This document shows positions 25,156 through 37,486 of a DNA stretch of 64,000 nt, piece by piece (the stretch's first letter is position 1; the number at the start of each line of letters is the position of its first letter). Source of the DNA: Halomonas icarae (GTDB lineage: Bacteria > Pseudomonadota > Gammaproteobacteria > Pseudomonadales > Halomonadaceae); assembly GCF_009901955.1 (NCBI RefSeq), contig NZ_WUTS01000001.1, forward strand, positions 2,206,604 through 2,270,603, written 5' to 3'. The notes under the pieces were generated by a model. The model worked only from the letters and a program-made list of their open reading frames with translations. It was not told the DNA's origin and ran no database searches. The position numbers and the translations under genes are program-made.

Positions 25156-28100
25156 ATGACCAAGTCCAGTGGAAATTCAAACGCCGTTCACCAGTCTGGA
25201 TACCGCGCCATCAAGAAAGGGGGAAAAGCCGACATTGCGGGGTGGTGCCGGCCAGGGAGCACTCACGGCAATGGTCCTGACGACAGTGGGCCCGCGGGTG
25301 ATGGTCCAGTTGTCCTGTTTGGCCCCGATGATCTTTTTGTCGCGGAATTCGGCAGAAAGACGCTCTCGGTCTTCGATTTTGACGCCTTGGGTGACGATAG
25401 CGAGGCGCTGATTCAGACAAAGCTCGACGCGACAATCGTAAAGGCATATGCCCCGGGCGGCGCCACGACACTGCTGCTGTATGCCATTGATGGGTATGGG
25501 AAGGCCTGGTCGATCGATTTCCGACCAGTTCCCGGCTGCCCCACCGCGACAGGTCTCTCGGCACAACCGCGCATTAAACGGATCGCCGAACGGGCGGAGG
25601 GCCCGATCAACGAGATCGTGGTGTTGAGACGGAAACTGATGCTGCATGTTACAGCACCGGAGAAAGGCAAGGTGCTGATGGAGGTCGACAGGCGTACCGG
25701 TCTTGCCAAGACGCTCGGCACGCTTGAGCTCGATGGCGAGCTGAGCGCACTGGACCCGGCGCGTCACAACATCCTGATGGGCCGCCACAAGGGAGAACTA
25801 CGATTCATCCTGACCGGGGAAGATAGCCAGCGGGGCGGTATCGAGATTCATCGCCTGGACGTTGACCGGGTGACGGCGGCGGCCGTGGCCAATGGAACGC
25901 ATCTGGTAATCGCTCGGAAAGGCGGTCTCATCAAGACGATGGATATGCGGGCTGCCCTGCCCGCGGTGACGGCTCGACAAGCCGATCCATTGGCGCGGAT
26001 ATGCTACCTGCTCAGGACGTTGCTCAAGCGCTGCGGTTGCGACTGCAAGTGTGGGTCCGGCACTGGCGAAGACGATGATCGACCGCGCGATCCCAACGAC
26101 CCCGGCGATGATGAGCCCTGTAACGACCGCCACTCGGCCAAGGTCGGTTTCACGGTCCACCGCTTTCATCGGGCTGGGGGCCACCTTGTCGCGCTCAGCG
26201 CGTCGGCAACACGGATGGCCGTTCTGGACCGGCGGCTGAATGTGCAGTTCGAACGCCGCCTCGACCGTCCCGGAGCAGAGATTTCCGAAGGGCAGGGTCA
26301 CACACAGAACCTGCTGATTCACCTACCCCGAACGGCACAAGTCGAAGCATGGCGGGTTGCCGACTATGTGGCGCAACTCAAGCCACGGCTGCCGGAGGAT
26401 TTCGGCACCCTGGTCCCGGTGCCGGCCCCCTCGGTTACCTACTGGGGACGCAGGAACCCGCGTGCGGCACTGAACCCGACACTACAGATCTGCATTTTCC
26501 CCGTGATCGACGGTGGTCAGACCTATGGCGATACCGATATGACCGAACTGGTCGACCAGGTTTCGGCCAAGATCTTCGCGACCGTGGACGACTACTACGA
26601 TGAAACCAGCTTTGGCGAGATGGCCATCAACTTTACCGTCTTCGGGCATGATATCGGCGGCGCGCGCAAGCCGCTGGTGCTTCCCCAGTCCCAAGCCAGC
26701 TATTGGTGGGACGGCTTCAGGGCAGGCGGGTTGCAGGCCGTCATGCCGGCAGACTGGGCGGACCCCGTGATGCTTGACGGGACCGAAGCGTTCGAAATGC
26801 GAGCCAACCCACGCGCGGGCGCCGTCAAGACCTACGATTTACCGTTCGCTGCGATGTGGAGCAGCGCCAATCTCGGCAACTTCCCAGTTTCACTGACCTT
26901 TGACGGCACAGAAACACTGGAGCTGGCGGTGGTGACCCAGACAGGCGACAGCCATGTCCTGACGCTGAACTTTCCAGCCACGACGCTGACGGTAAACCAG
27001 GGCGGAGACATCGCCGGCTTCCTCGGAGATCTCGGCGATCTGCTGACCAATGCGATCCGTGCCGCCGAGGCCACGATCACCGGTGCCCCTGTGCTGATCC
27101 AGGATGTCGAATTCCGCAGAATACGCACCTCCAGCGCCGATACCGCCTTCGGGCGTGCACAAGGCCGATTCAGGATCACATCGGCCGGTGGCGCCGCCAC
27201 CCAGAAAGGACAGATATCGGTAACTGGGCCGGCGATGCCGGCGGCCCCCCTCGCCGCGCTTGGCCTTTCGATGGCGAGCATCCAGGGGGTGATGGATTCC
27301 AGCGGTGCCGTCAGCGCATTTTTCCGTGAATGCCTGCGGGCGGCCCAAGCCGATGCCGGCGAAGGCATCGGTGGTACCATGGCCTATTTCAATACCTCCG
27401 TCTCCACGGATTTCGACGCCGTCGCTCAGGAGATTACTGTCGGGGTAAACCTTACCGCCGATACCGGCGGCCAGCTCGCCACCATCGAGCGACTCTCAAG
27501 CTCGGAACTGGCGGGTACGGGCTGGGATACGGCCAGCCCAAATCCGGGTAGCGAGAGTGGGCCAAACAACTCCAACGCGCTGCGTCACGCCGTCGATCTG
27601 GCCGACGACACCTTTACCGCGGCGCTCGACCACATCCGGGCGACTACCGCATGGAACCGGAGTACGGTCGAATCGATGTTCGACAACTTCGACGTGATGA
27701 TGATTGCGCATGTCGGCGCGCCGCATGCCGGAATACCGCCTGCCGACCAATGGGCTTGCGACGAGCCGGCCGATTTCGGCAGCAAGCGCATGTACGCTCG
27801 GAGCCACTATGCCACTGACCAGAACCCGCCTGGCGGGGAGGATCCCGTTCAGATGGGCACCGCGAGGATCATCGGTCAGCGATTCAACGCCTTCAACAAT
27901 CCGCAAATGACCAACCAGGCAGGCGTGATGGCCCACGAGATCGGGCATGCGATCGGGTTGCCGGATCTCTATTCGGCCAATGGGTATCGCGACGACGTTG
28001 ACTACGTGGATCCCTGGGCGATGATGGCGGGAGGCAATACCAACTTCCACCATTTCTGCGGCTGGTCCAAGTGGGCGATGGGCTGGATCGCCGACGACCC

Positions 28101-29739
28101 CGACCCGAGTGTAAATCGCACGATCTTCGTTGACCTCCCCTCGCCCACGGGCACCTCGGTGACCGAAGCCTGGCTTGTCCCCGTGGAGTACTGGGACAAC
28201 GCCATGCGCAACGACGTACGCAACGAAGTCGGCGGGTCGGTACCGATCGGTCAGCTAATGAAACTGAATCTGGGCAGCGACGGCGGTGTTACCGCATTTC
28301 TCGAGCTCAGGGCCGAAGGCGCCAACTTTTCACAGAACTTGAGCCCCGAACCGACGGTGATTGCCACCAACGGGCTCGACCCGAATTCCGATCGGCACTG
28401 GGCGGTGAACGGCCTTTACCGGCGTTCCGTGCATCTTCTCAATGACGGCACCGAATTGCGTGCGATCAACGATACCTGGGACTTCGCGACCGCCCCCGAG
28501 TTTCCGGTCAAGAGGTGTGTGGCCGAGGTCGCCGACATTCGCACGGTGCGCGGGTCTATCCCGGTCTACCGGGTGCGTGTCGAGCGTGAGCAGGCCGAGT
28601 ACATCGATCTCTACTTCCAGGACCACGTGCCGAGCTGGAAGAGTCCGGACATCTGGGTCGATTGGCCGGGGGATAATCCAGACCCAACGGTACCCCGAGT
28701 CTATCCCGTGGGAACGCCGACCGATCAGGGGGAAACCGTGCGCTTTCCCAGCAGTGGTGTCGAGCCGCACTATGTGGTGGCACGCGTCCATAATGCCGGC
28801 AACGTTCGTGCCGAAGAGGTCAAGGTCCGCTGGTTCGTCTGCGATCCTCCAGGGGCGGGCGATGACGGACGCTGGGTCAACCGCGGTACTCAGGTGATAT
28901 CGGAAGTGGGACCAGGCACCAACGAGATCGCCGTGTTCGACTGGCAGGTCGATAACGCCACCAATGTGCATCAGTGCATGAGGATGGAGATTATCGATTG
29001 GACCATACCGAGTGAGGTCGATCCGGCCACCGGCGATACGGTGGCGCTGGCCTCCGACGACGTTAAGCTGCAGAACAACAACGCGCAGCAGAACGTTTTT
29101 GACTTCGAGGCACTGACCAGCTCGCCCTACCTGCCGATCAACTTCCTTATGCAGGTCCACAATGACAGAGTTGGCACCGAAATCGCCGCCCTGGTGCCAA
29201 GCGACCTGCCCTATGGTTCGAAGCTGACGATTTCGCCGCGCGAGCAGGCGATTCCGTCGGGCCAGGCACGAGTGTTCAACTGCACACTGGAGTTGGATGA
29301 TGCGGTGGTCCGGCCGGGTTGCAACAATGACAGTGGCTTTCTGCTGACAGCATGGCGCCGGGCCGAGGAAGCCGACGAGATCTGGGGCAGCTGCTTCTAC
29401 CATATCCGCCCGCGTTACCGCACGAACCTCGAGTTGCTGCAGGGCTCCTGGTTCCAGGGCAGGGTCGTGGTGCACGGTAAACTGCATGTGTTGACCGATA
29501 CGGCCATCGATCTCGCCGAGGATCAGCCGCTGGCTGCCCGGATCAGGATGTTGACCGACGGACCGGAAGGCGGCCCGAACTGGCGGGTCGTAGCGATCCA
29601 GTCCGACGGCAGCTTCTTCCTCGACACCATCATTCAGGGCGCCAAAACCATGGTGATAGAAGCCTGGTTCGACCGCACCGACCGGCTCGGCTCTTCGGTG
29701 TCGAACGAGATCACGCTGAAGCAGGGCTTTGTCGGATAG
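25156..29739 (+). CDS. Large M6-like (immune inhibitor A-type) zinc metalloprotease
   Basis: A 1,527-residue protein without a Sec signal peptide or membrane segment. Residues about 45-370 look like repeated beta-propeller-type blades (LFVAEFGRKTLSVFDFDAL and similar). They are interrupted by a cysteine cluster CGCDCKCGSG (Cys293, 295, 297, 299) and an Asp/Pro-rich linker. The middle is an M6-type protease: early domain strands at about 425-540, a long insertion at about 540-900, then HEIGHAIGLPD (H927, E928, H931, D937), fitting HExxHxxGxxD, and a possible Met-turn WAMMAGG near 956. The C-terminus contains CARDB/Ig-like segments (DLYFQDHVPSWKSPDIW, YVVARVHNAGNVRAEEVKVRWF). The start at 25156 has GGAGG; TTG and ATG codons 15-18 bp upstream are in frame. 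It is an orphan between accessory genes and an ABC exporter on the opposite strand. Substrate and export route are unknown. Confidence 0.75.
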   Translation: MTKSSGNSNAVHQSGYRAIKKGGKADIAGWCRPGSTHGNGPDDSGPAGDGPVVLFGPDDLFVAEFGRKTLSVFDFDALGDDSEALIQTKLDATIVKAYAPGGATTLLLYAIDGYGKAWSIDFRPVPGCPTATGLSAQPRIKRIAERAEGPINEIVVLRRKLMLHVTAPEKGKVLMEVDRRTGLAKTLGTLELDGELSALDPARHNILMGRHKGELRFILTGEDSQRGGIEIHRLDVDRVTAAAVANGTHLVIARKGGLIKTMDMRAALPAVTARQADPLARICYLLRTLLKRCGCDCKCGSGTGEDDDRPRDPNDPGDDEPCNDRHSAKVGFTVHRFHRAGGHLVALSASATRMAVLDRRLNVQFERRLDRPGAEISEGQGHTQNLLIHLPRTAQVEAWRVADYVAQLKPRLPEDFGTLVPVPAPSVTYWGRRNPRAALNPTLQICIFPVIDGGQTYGDTDMTELVDQVSAKIFATVDDYYDETSFGEMAINFTVFGHDIGGARKPLVLPQSQASYWWDGFRAGGLQAVMPADWADPVMLDGTEAFEMRANPRAGAVKTYDLPFAAMWSSANLGNFPVSLTFDGTETLELAVVTQTGDSHVLTLNFPATTLTVNQGGDIAGFLGDLGDLLTNAIRAAEATITGAPVLIQDVEFRRIRTSSADTAFGRAQGRFRITSAGGAATQKGQISVTGPAMPAAPLAALGLSMASIQGVMDSSGAVSAFFRECLRAAQADAGEGIGGTMAYFNTSVSTDFDAVAQEITVGVNLTADTGGQLATIERLSSSELAGTGWDTASPNPGSESGPNNSNALRHAVDLADDTFTAALDHIRATTAWNRSTVESMFDNFDVMMIAHVGAPHAGIPPADQWACDEPADFGSKRMYARSHYATDQNPPGGEDPVQMGTARIIGQRFNAFNNPQMTNQAGVMAHEIGHAIGLPDLYSANGYRDDVDYVDPWAMMAGGNTNFHHFCGWSKWAMGWIADDPDPSVNRTIFVDLPSPTGTSVTEAWLVPVEYWDNAMRNDVRNEVGGSVPIGQLMKLNLGSDGGVTAFLELRAEGANFSQNLSPEPTVIATNGLDPNSDRHWAVNGLYRRSVHLLNDGTELRAINDTWDFATAPEFPVKRCVAEVADIRTVRGSIPVYRVRVEREQAEYIDLYFQDHVPSWKSPDIWVDWPGDNPDPTVPRVYPVGTPTDQGETVRFPSSGVEPHYVVARVHNAGNVRAEEVKVRWFVCDPPGAGDDGRWVNRGTQVISEVGPGTNEIAVFDWQVDNATNVHQCMRMEIIDWTIPSEVDPATGDTVALASDDVKLQNNNAQQNVFDFEALTSSPYLPINFLMQVHNDRVGTEIAALVPSDLPYGSKLTISPREQAIPSGQARVFNCTLELDDAVVRPGCNNDSGFLLTAWRRAEEADEIWGSCFYHIRPRYRTNLELLQGSWFQGRVVVHGKLHVLTDTAIDLAEDQPLAARIRMLTDGPEGGPNWRVVAIQSDGSFFLDTIIQGAKTMVIEAWFDRTDRLGSSVSNEITLKQGFVG

Positions 29740-29809
29740 CTGTCGGGACCCTACAGATAGTGGCTGACCCCACGGAGTCCGACGGCCAGGGGCGCTGGTG
29801 TTGCCTGCC

Positions 29810-31678
<1,869 letters not shown>

Positions 31679-31838
31679 GATAGCTATCCGGTTGCATGGG
31701 GTGAGTAGGAGTTAAACCGTTCTACTCCAGCTGGACGGTAAGCCCACCGTGGGTGCGTCGCAAGGTTCACAAGGGGAGATAAAGCCGCAGCCAAAGGAAA
31801 AAAGCCATGGCAAAATCACCACAAATTCCAAGTTATTA

Positions 31839-33044
31839 TTAACCTGCTGCCTCCCCTATACACACGTCGGGTGATGTCATCTTCTCGATAGCAATATCAT
31901 GATGGAAAACAGTTCTGTTACGTCCACTATTCTTTGCCGTATAGAGGGCCTTATCGGCTCTTTCGAATAGTGAGGCCCGATCCCTCTTCTCCTGTGAAAC
32001 TGCCACTCCCATGCTTGAGGTGACGCTCTGCGCGCCTTCAGGCAGGGGGAATATCGTGGTCGCAATCGCCTCATGCAGTCTCTTCGTAAAGCCTTGTGCG
32101 TCCAGCAGACCTGAGTTGGGAAGAAGAATCGCAAATTCCTCACCCCCTATTCGACCCGCAATGTCATTCGAACGAACAGTGCGGCGTAACAGACTTCCAA
32201 ATATGGATAAAACATCGTCGCCAACAGCATGACCGAAGCTATCATTGATCTTCTTGAAATGATCAAGGTCACACACAACCATAGCCATTGAGCCACCGGT
32301 GGTGTGGATGAGGAGGTCAGCCCTCTCTTCGAAGCCCCGCCTATTGAAGATACCTGTGAGCCGGTCAATATCACGTTCACGCCGTAAGTCTTCGATAACA
32401 TCGGTTATGGCAGCAGCCAGGATCACAAAAGCCAACCCAGCGCCTAATACAGATAGAGAAAGCTGCAGTGTCTGCCAGAACAACGATTCAGCAAACAGAG
32501 ATGTATCAACGGACAGATAGGGCTCCACGGTTAACACCGTACGCGGAAAAAACTGGATCGAAAAACCAAGAAGCATCCAGAACAATGCCTTGTCAATAAA
32601 TCGTCCTCTCACTATTCCCTTGAGTCGCCATGCCACCACAAGAAGCAGAAAGCCCACCCCGAAATTCTGAACATAAATACGCGCCACCAGGCTGCGATCA
32701 ATATAAAAAAAGTACCAGATTAAAACACTGGACATCACCAAAACTGAAATGGCGTAGATCACCCCAAACTTCTTTCCAGAGCGTCGCAAAAGTCCTTCGG
32801 AGACAGCCAGGACCGCAGAGATATAAAAGAAGTTCGAAACCAGTGCGTTTACGCCAGCATCGGACGGCCAACCGAATACCTGGATAAACACACCAAGAGC
32901 AAATGACACACAACCTCCAGAAAGCAACAGAAGGTAGTGCCGCTTGCGCTCCAGCATCCATGCCCACAGGAATGACAACCCAAATACCGATAATGTACCC
33001 GGCCCAATAAGCAGCAAGGCCAAACGGATATTCCCTTCATCCAT
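31839..33044 (-). CDS. Membrane-bound diguanylate cyclase (GGDEF)
   Basis: A 401-residue protein: about seven N-terminal membrane helices (residues about 8-215) of the MHYT/7TM-like sensing type, then a GGDEF domain from about 230. The active site reads RIGGEEF (about 298-304), a catalytically competent variant, and an RxxD inhibitory site (RSND) lies five residues before it, so feedback by c-di-GMP is expected. DRLTGIFNRRGFEE marks the start of the domain. No EAL domain is present. The gene is more AT-rich than its neighbours. It stands alone between the ABC exporter and the RND operon. Confidence 0.9.
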   Translation of the reverse strand: MDEGNIRLALLLIGPGTLSVFGLSFLWAWMLERKRHYLLLLSGGCVSFALGVFIQVFGWPSDAGVNALVSNFFYISAVLAVSEGLLRRSGKKFGVIYAISVLVMSSVLIWYFFYIDRSLVARIYVQNFGVGFLLLVVAWRLKGIVRGRFIDKALFWMLLGFSIQFFPRTVLTVEPYLSVDTSLFAESLFWQTLQLSLSVLGAGLAFVILAAAITDVIEDLRRERDIDRLTGIFNRRGFEERADLLIHTTGGSMAMVVCDLDHFKKINDSFGHAVGDDVLSIFGSLLRRTVRSNDIAGRIGGEEFAILLPNSGLLDAQGFTKRLHEAIATTIFPLPEGAQSVTSSMGVAVSQEKRDRASLFERADKALYTAKNSGRNRTVFHHDIAIEKMTSPDVCIGEAAG

Positions 33045-33143
33045 AAATACGTTCCCAGCGGCTTCACTCTGCTATTGGATAAACAGGGGTAGCCAAAGAT
33101 GGTATCAGTTTATCGAATCAAATTCTTGAGTTTTCCCTATCTG

Positions 33144-33179
33144 AAAAAATAGGGGTAAGACACCGTCTTGCCCCCCTAT
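33144..33179 (-). terminator. Terminator of the RND efflux operon
   Basis: On the minus strand a stem ATAGGGG...AAGAC pairs with GTCTT...CCCCTAT (one small internal mismatch and a 3-base loop) and is followed directly by a run of six T. It lies about 75 bp after the RND permease stop codon. Confidence 0.75.
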
Positions 33180-33252
33180 CGTGTCATATGTCACATGTGT
33201 CAAGTGTCGGGCACCATGCGACCGCCCACCTTAGCCGAGGTGCCAATCCTGC

Positions 33253-36200
33253 TCAGTGTGCAATGCGATACCCCAGCGCATAGAGCGCGGGCACGAAGAA
33301 CAGGGTGATCAGGGTGCCGACGGCCACGCCACCGATCAGCACATAGGCCAGCGGCCCCCAGAAGCTGTCCAGGGTCAGCGGAATAAAGGCGAGTATCGCC
33401 GCCAGCGCGGTCAATACCACCGGGCGGGCCCGCTGCACGGCCGCTTCCACCACGGCATCGCGCATCGTCATCTCGGATTTAACGTTATCCGCCACCTGCT
33501 GGGTCAGGATCAGGGTATTGCGCATCAGGATCCCCGCCAGGCCGATCAGCCCCAGGGTGGCGACGAAGCCGAAGGGCTGGTTGAACAGCAGCAGTGCGGC
33601 CACCGCTCCGATCAGCCCCAGCGGGGCCGTCGCCATGACGATAAAGGTGCCGGCGAAGGAGCGCATCTGCAGCATGATGAAGATCAGCATCAGCACCACC
33701 ATCAGCGGCTGCAGGGCCTGAATCGAGGCCTCCGCCTTGGCCGACTGCTCCACCGAGCCACCGATCTGCAGCCGATAGCCGGCGGGCAGGCGTTCGCGCA
33801 GCTCGCCGAGCGCCTGCCAGACCTCCCGGGTCACGTCGTTGGGCTGGGCATCCTCGATCTCGGCATTGACGGCCAGGAACGGCTGGCGGTCGATACGCCG
33901 GATCACCGGCTCCTCGAAGACGGTCTCCAGCTCGCCCAGCTGGGCCAATGGTATGCGCCGCCCATCGCGGTTGAGGATCTCCAGGCTCTGCAGGTCGACG
34001 TTATCGATCATCGCCCCACGTCCCACGGCAGGCACCAGGCGAATACCGTCGCGCAGCTCGGTGATGGTCATGCCATCCAGCTGGAACTGCAGCTGACGCG
34101 CCACCTCGTCCGGAGTCAGGCCGAGCAGCTGCAGACGAGAGTGATCGATCGCCAGGTGCAACCGCGGGACCCGCTCGTCCCACTCCAGATGGGGGTCGCG
34201 TGTGGCGGCATGGTCAGCCATTGTCTCACGCACCTGATGGCCGATCTCGCGCAGGCGGTCGGGGTCATCGCCCAGCACACGAATGCTGACCGGCCAGTCG
34301 ACCGGTGGCCCATAGAGCAGCTTCTGCACACGGACTCGCGCCTCGGGGAAGTCACCGGCGGCGATATGGTCATTGAGCTTTTCGATCAGCCGCTCCCGCG
34401 CCTCGACTCCCTCGGTCACCACGATCAGCTTGGCAAACGCCGGATTCGGCTGTTCAGGATTGGCGGAGATAAAGAAGCGCGGCGCACCGGCCCCGACGTA
34501 GGCGGAGAGTGACTCCACCCCGTTGGCCTCGCCGATCAGCGCCTCGAGGCGTCGCGTCGTTGCATCGGTGGCGCCGATCGCCGTGCCCTGGGGGTGATAA
34601 ACGCTGACCAGCACCTCGGGTCGGTCGGAGCTTGGGAAGAACTGCTTCTCTACCGGCACGGCCAGGCCGGCGGCGGCCGCCACCAGCAGCACCACCGTGA
34701 GCGCCACCACGCTCTTGCGATAGCGTACACAGCCACTGATGATCCCGCGCAGGCGACGATAGCCCCGTGACTGGTAGGCCTCGTGCTGGCCATGGGCCGC
34801 CTTCTGCTCGGGCAACAACTTGACGCCCAGGTAGGGAGTGAAGACCACCGCCACGATCCACGACAGCAACAACGATACACACAGCACCCAGAAGATATTG
34901 CCGGTGTACTCGCCCACGGCCGACTGGGCAAAGCCGATCGGCACGAAGCCTGCCACCGTCACCAGGGTGCCGAACAGCATCGGTGCCGCGGTAACGTTCC
35001 AGGCGTGGGTGGCCGCATCGAGCCGATTCCAGCCCGCCTCCATCTTCACGATCATCATCTCCAGGGCAATGATGGCATCGTCGACCAGCAGCCCGAGGGC
35101 GATGATCAGAGCGCCTAGGGTGACGCGGTCCAGATTGATCCCCATCGCCAGCATCGTCACGAAGGTCAGCGCCAGCGTGACCGGAATGGCGACCCCCACC
35201 ACGATGCCGGCGCGCAACCCGACCGCCAGCATGGTGACCAGCATCACCACCAGCACGGCGACCAGAAACTTCACCTGGAAGAGATTCACGGCTCCTGCAA
35301 TGGCATCGGCCTGGTTGGTCATCACCTCGAGGGACATGCCCAGCGGCAGGCGCTTGCGCTCCTGCTGCCAGAAGGCGTCCAGGCGGTCGCCAAACGCGAG
35401 ACCATTGACGCCCTGCTCCATCACCACCCCCAGCAGAAGACTCTCTTCGCCAAAGGCGCGCACCAGATAGCCGGGTGGATCTTCGTAGCCGCGGGAGATG
35501 TCGGCGATATCGCCCAGGCGAATCAGCCGCTCTCCGATACGGATCGGCACATCGGCCAGCGCCTCGGGGTCCGACAGGTCATTGGTCAGCCGCAGATAGA
35601 GGCGTGGCCCCTGGGTATCGATGCGCCCGGCCGGCAACAGTCGATTGTGCGCCTGAATGGCGGAGAAGACGGCGTCGGGGGAGATGCCCAGGCTCTGCAG
35701 CCGAGCCAGGTCGAAGTCGACATGCATGCGCTCCTGACGCTCCCCCAGCACTTCGGCCTTGTTGACCCCCTCGACCCGCTGCAGCCGGTCCCGAATCTCC
35801 TCGGCCTCGCGCAGCAGCTCACGCATCGGCATGCCGGGCGCGGTCAAGGCCGCCAAGGAGAAGTAGACGTCGCCGAAGTCCTCGTTGATCATCGGCCCCA
35901 TCACGCCGTCGGGGAGTGTGGGAGCGGCATCCTGCATGCGACGACGCACCTGGTAGAAGCGCTCGGTTATCGCCTCGCCAGGCACGGTATCCTCGAACTC
36001 CACCTTGAGATCGGCGCGCCCGGGGCGGATGGTTGTCTCGATGCGGTAGAGATCGTCGACCTCCTGGATACGCTTCTCCAGCGGATCCACCACGCTCTCC
36101 TGGATCTCTTCCGGCGAGGCACCGGGCCACGCCGTTGAGACCATCATCACTCTTACGGTGAAGTCTGGGTCCTCCGCTCGTCCCAGGGAGGCGAAGGCAT

Positions 36201-36288
36201 AGGCCCCCGCCAGCAGCGCGAGCACCAGGAAGAACAGTGTGACGGCCCGCTCACGAACCGCCAGCGCCGAAAGGTTGGGAAAGCTCAC
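33253..36288 (-). CDS. RND efflux transporter, HAE1-type inner-membrane pump
   Basis: A 1,011-residue resistance-nodulation-division pump with about twelve membrane helices and two large periplasmic loops. Landmarks are RAEDPDFTVRVMMVSTAWPGASPEEI, LGLLVDDAIIALEMM (TM4 proton-relay region with adjacent Asp residues) and LIGLAGILMRNTLILTQQV in the second half. The start is GTG at 36288, overlapping the stop of the adaptor gene (GTGA), so the two proteins are made together. No outer-membrane channel gene is adjacent; a TolC-like protein elsewhere must complete the pump. The substrate is unknown, and the length is slightly below AcrB (1,049). Confidence 0.92.
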   Translation of the reverse strand: MSFPNLSALAVRERAVTLFFLVLALLAGAYAFASLGRAEDPDFTVRVMMVSTAWPGASPEEIQESVVDPLEKRIQEVDDLYRIETTIRPGRADLKVEFEDTVPGEAITERFYQVRRRMQDAAPTLPDGVMGPMINEDFGDVYFSLAALTAPGMPMRELLREAEEIRDRLQRVEGVNKAEVLGERQERMHVDFDLARLQSLGISPDAVFSAIQAHNRLLPAGRIDTQGPRLYLRLTNDLSDPEALADVPIRIGERLIRLGDIADISRGYEDPPGYLVRAFGEESLLLGVVMEQGVNGLAFGDRLDAFWQQERKRLPLGMSLEVMTNQADAIAGAVNLFQVKFLVAVLVVMLVTMLAVGLRAGIVVGVAIPVTLALTFVTMLAMGINLDRVTLGALIIALGLLVDDAIIALEMMIVKMEAGWNRLDAATHAWNVTAAPMLFGTLVTVAGFVPIGFAQSAVGEYTGNIFWVLCVSLLLSWIVAVVFTPYLGVKLLPEQKAAHGQHEAYQSRGYRRLRGIISGCVRYRKSVVALTVVLLVAAAAGLAVPVEKQFFPSSDRPEVLVSVYHPQGTAIGATDATTRRLEALIGEANGVESLSAYVGAGAPRFFISANPEQPNPAFAKLIVVTEGVEARERLIEKLNDHIAAGDFPEARVRVQKLLYGPPVDWPVSIRVLGDDPDRLREIGHQVRETMADHAATRDPHLEWDERVPRLHLAIDHSRLQLLGLTPDEVARQLQFQLDGMTITELRDGIRLVPAVGRGAMIDNVDLQSLEILNRDGRRIPLAQLGELETVFEEPVIRRIDRQPFLAVNAEIEDAQPNDVTREVWQALGELRERLPAGYRLQIGGSVEQSAKAEASIQALQPLMVVLMLIFIMLQMRSFAGTFIVMATAPLGLIGAVAALLLFNQPFGFVATLGLIGLAGILMRNTLILTQQVADNVKSEMTMRDAVVEAAVQRARPVVLTALAAILAFIPLTLDSFWGPLAYVLIGGVAVGTLITLFFVPALYALGYRIAH

Positions 36289-37385
36289 GGCGCCTCCTTC
36301 TCGTCCAGCGGCCGCACCGCCATGCCTGCCGTGAGCAGGTGGGTCCCCAGGCTGATCACCGCCTCCCCGGCCTCGAGCCCGTCACCGCTGACCCAGGCGT
36401 GATCACGGGTTACCTGTTCCAGCGTCACCGGCAGCGGCTGCGCCTCCCCCTCCACGATCTGCCATAACCTCGGGCCCTCCCCGCGCTCATCCAGCGCCGC
36501 CACCGGCACCTGGAAACGTGTCTGAGATGCGGCTTCCGCCAGGATAAAGCGTGTCTGGACCACATCGCCCAGGCTACGCCCCTCCAGCGGCGCCTCCAGT
36601 CGATAGCGAGCTCGCCAGGTACGGCTGGCCGGGTCGGCCGCTCCCGCCACCTCACGTCGGATCAACGTAATGTGCTTCTCCCCCACCAACAGTTCGCCCG
36701 TCTGGGGCGGCCGCGACCGAGCGGGAAAGTTGACCTCGACCTCGCGCGGCCCCTCCTGGGCCAGCCTGGCGACCGCCTGACCGACGCCGACCACCTGCCC
36801 CGGTTCGCCGCTGACATCGATCAACACACCATCGTCCTCGGCACGCAGGCTCGCATGATCCAGGGCGTTACGCGCCTGAGTAACCCTGGCACTCGCCGCC
36901 TCTCGACGGGTGGCCGTCTCACGTACTCCCAGCTCGGCACGCTCGAAGGCCTGGCGGCTGAGATACCCCTTGTTCAACAGCTGTCGGTCGCGAGACAGAT
37001 CGGCCTCGGCCACATCCAGCGCCGCCTCGGCAGCGGCAAGCTCCGCTCGGGCGGCGGCAAGTGACTCCTCAAGATCGCTGGGGTCGAGGGTGAACAGCAC
37101 CTCGCCCTGCTTGACGCGCTGCCCGGCATCGACGTGGCGCGTGGCGATCTGACCACTGACCCGAAAGGCCATGGGCGTTTCATAGCGGGCACGCAGCACG
37201 CCAGTAAGCGACAGCGTGGGAGCCGAGCTCGCCGTCAGCGGGGCCGTCTTGACCCAGCGCGGTGAGTCCGCCGCCGATGACTCGGGCCCCTGATCCTGAC
37301 ACCCGGCCAGCAGCGGTAGGGTCAACAGCAGCAGGGCCGCCAGCGGCAGGAGCGACTTCGACAGGATTCGAAGGGAAAGCTGCAT
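36285..37385 (-). CDS. RND efflux membrane-fusion (adaptor) lipoprotein
   Basis: Periplasmic adaptor subunit of 366 residues with a lipoprotein signal ending in LLAG/C (Cys29). The HlyD/AcrA-type pattern follows: a biotinyl-lipoyl half FRVSGQIATRHVDAGQRVKQGEVLFTLDP, a coiled-coil hairpin at about 95-165, the second lipoyl half, and beta-barrel and membrane-proximal domains. It links the RND pump to an outer-membrane channel. It is the first gene of the two-gene operon and is preceded by a perfect palindromic operator at 37487-37508. Confidence 0.92.
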   Translation of the reverse strand: MQLSLRILSKSLLPLAALLLLTLPLLAGCQDQGPESSAADSPRWVKTAPLTASSAPTLSLTGVLRARYETPMAFRVSGQIATRHVDAGQRVKQGEVLFTLDPSDLEESLAAARAELAAAEAALDVAEADLSRDRQLLNKGYLSRQAFERAELGVRETATRREAASARVTQARNALDHASLRAEDDGVLIDVSGEPGQVVGVGQAVARLAQEGPREVEVNFPARSRPPQTGELLVGEKHITLIRREVAGAADPASRTWRARYRLEAPLEGRSLGDVVQTRFILAEAASQTRFQVPVAALDERGEGPRLWQIVEGEAQPLPVTLEQVTRDHAWVSGDGLEAGEAVISLGTHLLTAGMAVRPLDEKEAP

Positions 37386-37486
37386 CGCGCATCCTTGGTC
37401 ATGGCGGTGACAAGCGAGTCGCCCGAAAAACCAGGCACGTCTCGCTCCGTGACCGTCGGGAGGCTGTCACGGGTAATGCCACCAAG

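Noticed and set aside
33256..34512. Open frame of 418 codons on the plus strand
   Set aside because: Antisense of the RND permease, Gln/Arg/His-rich and without a family.
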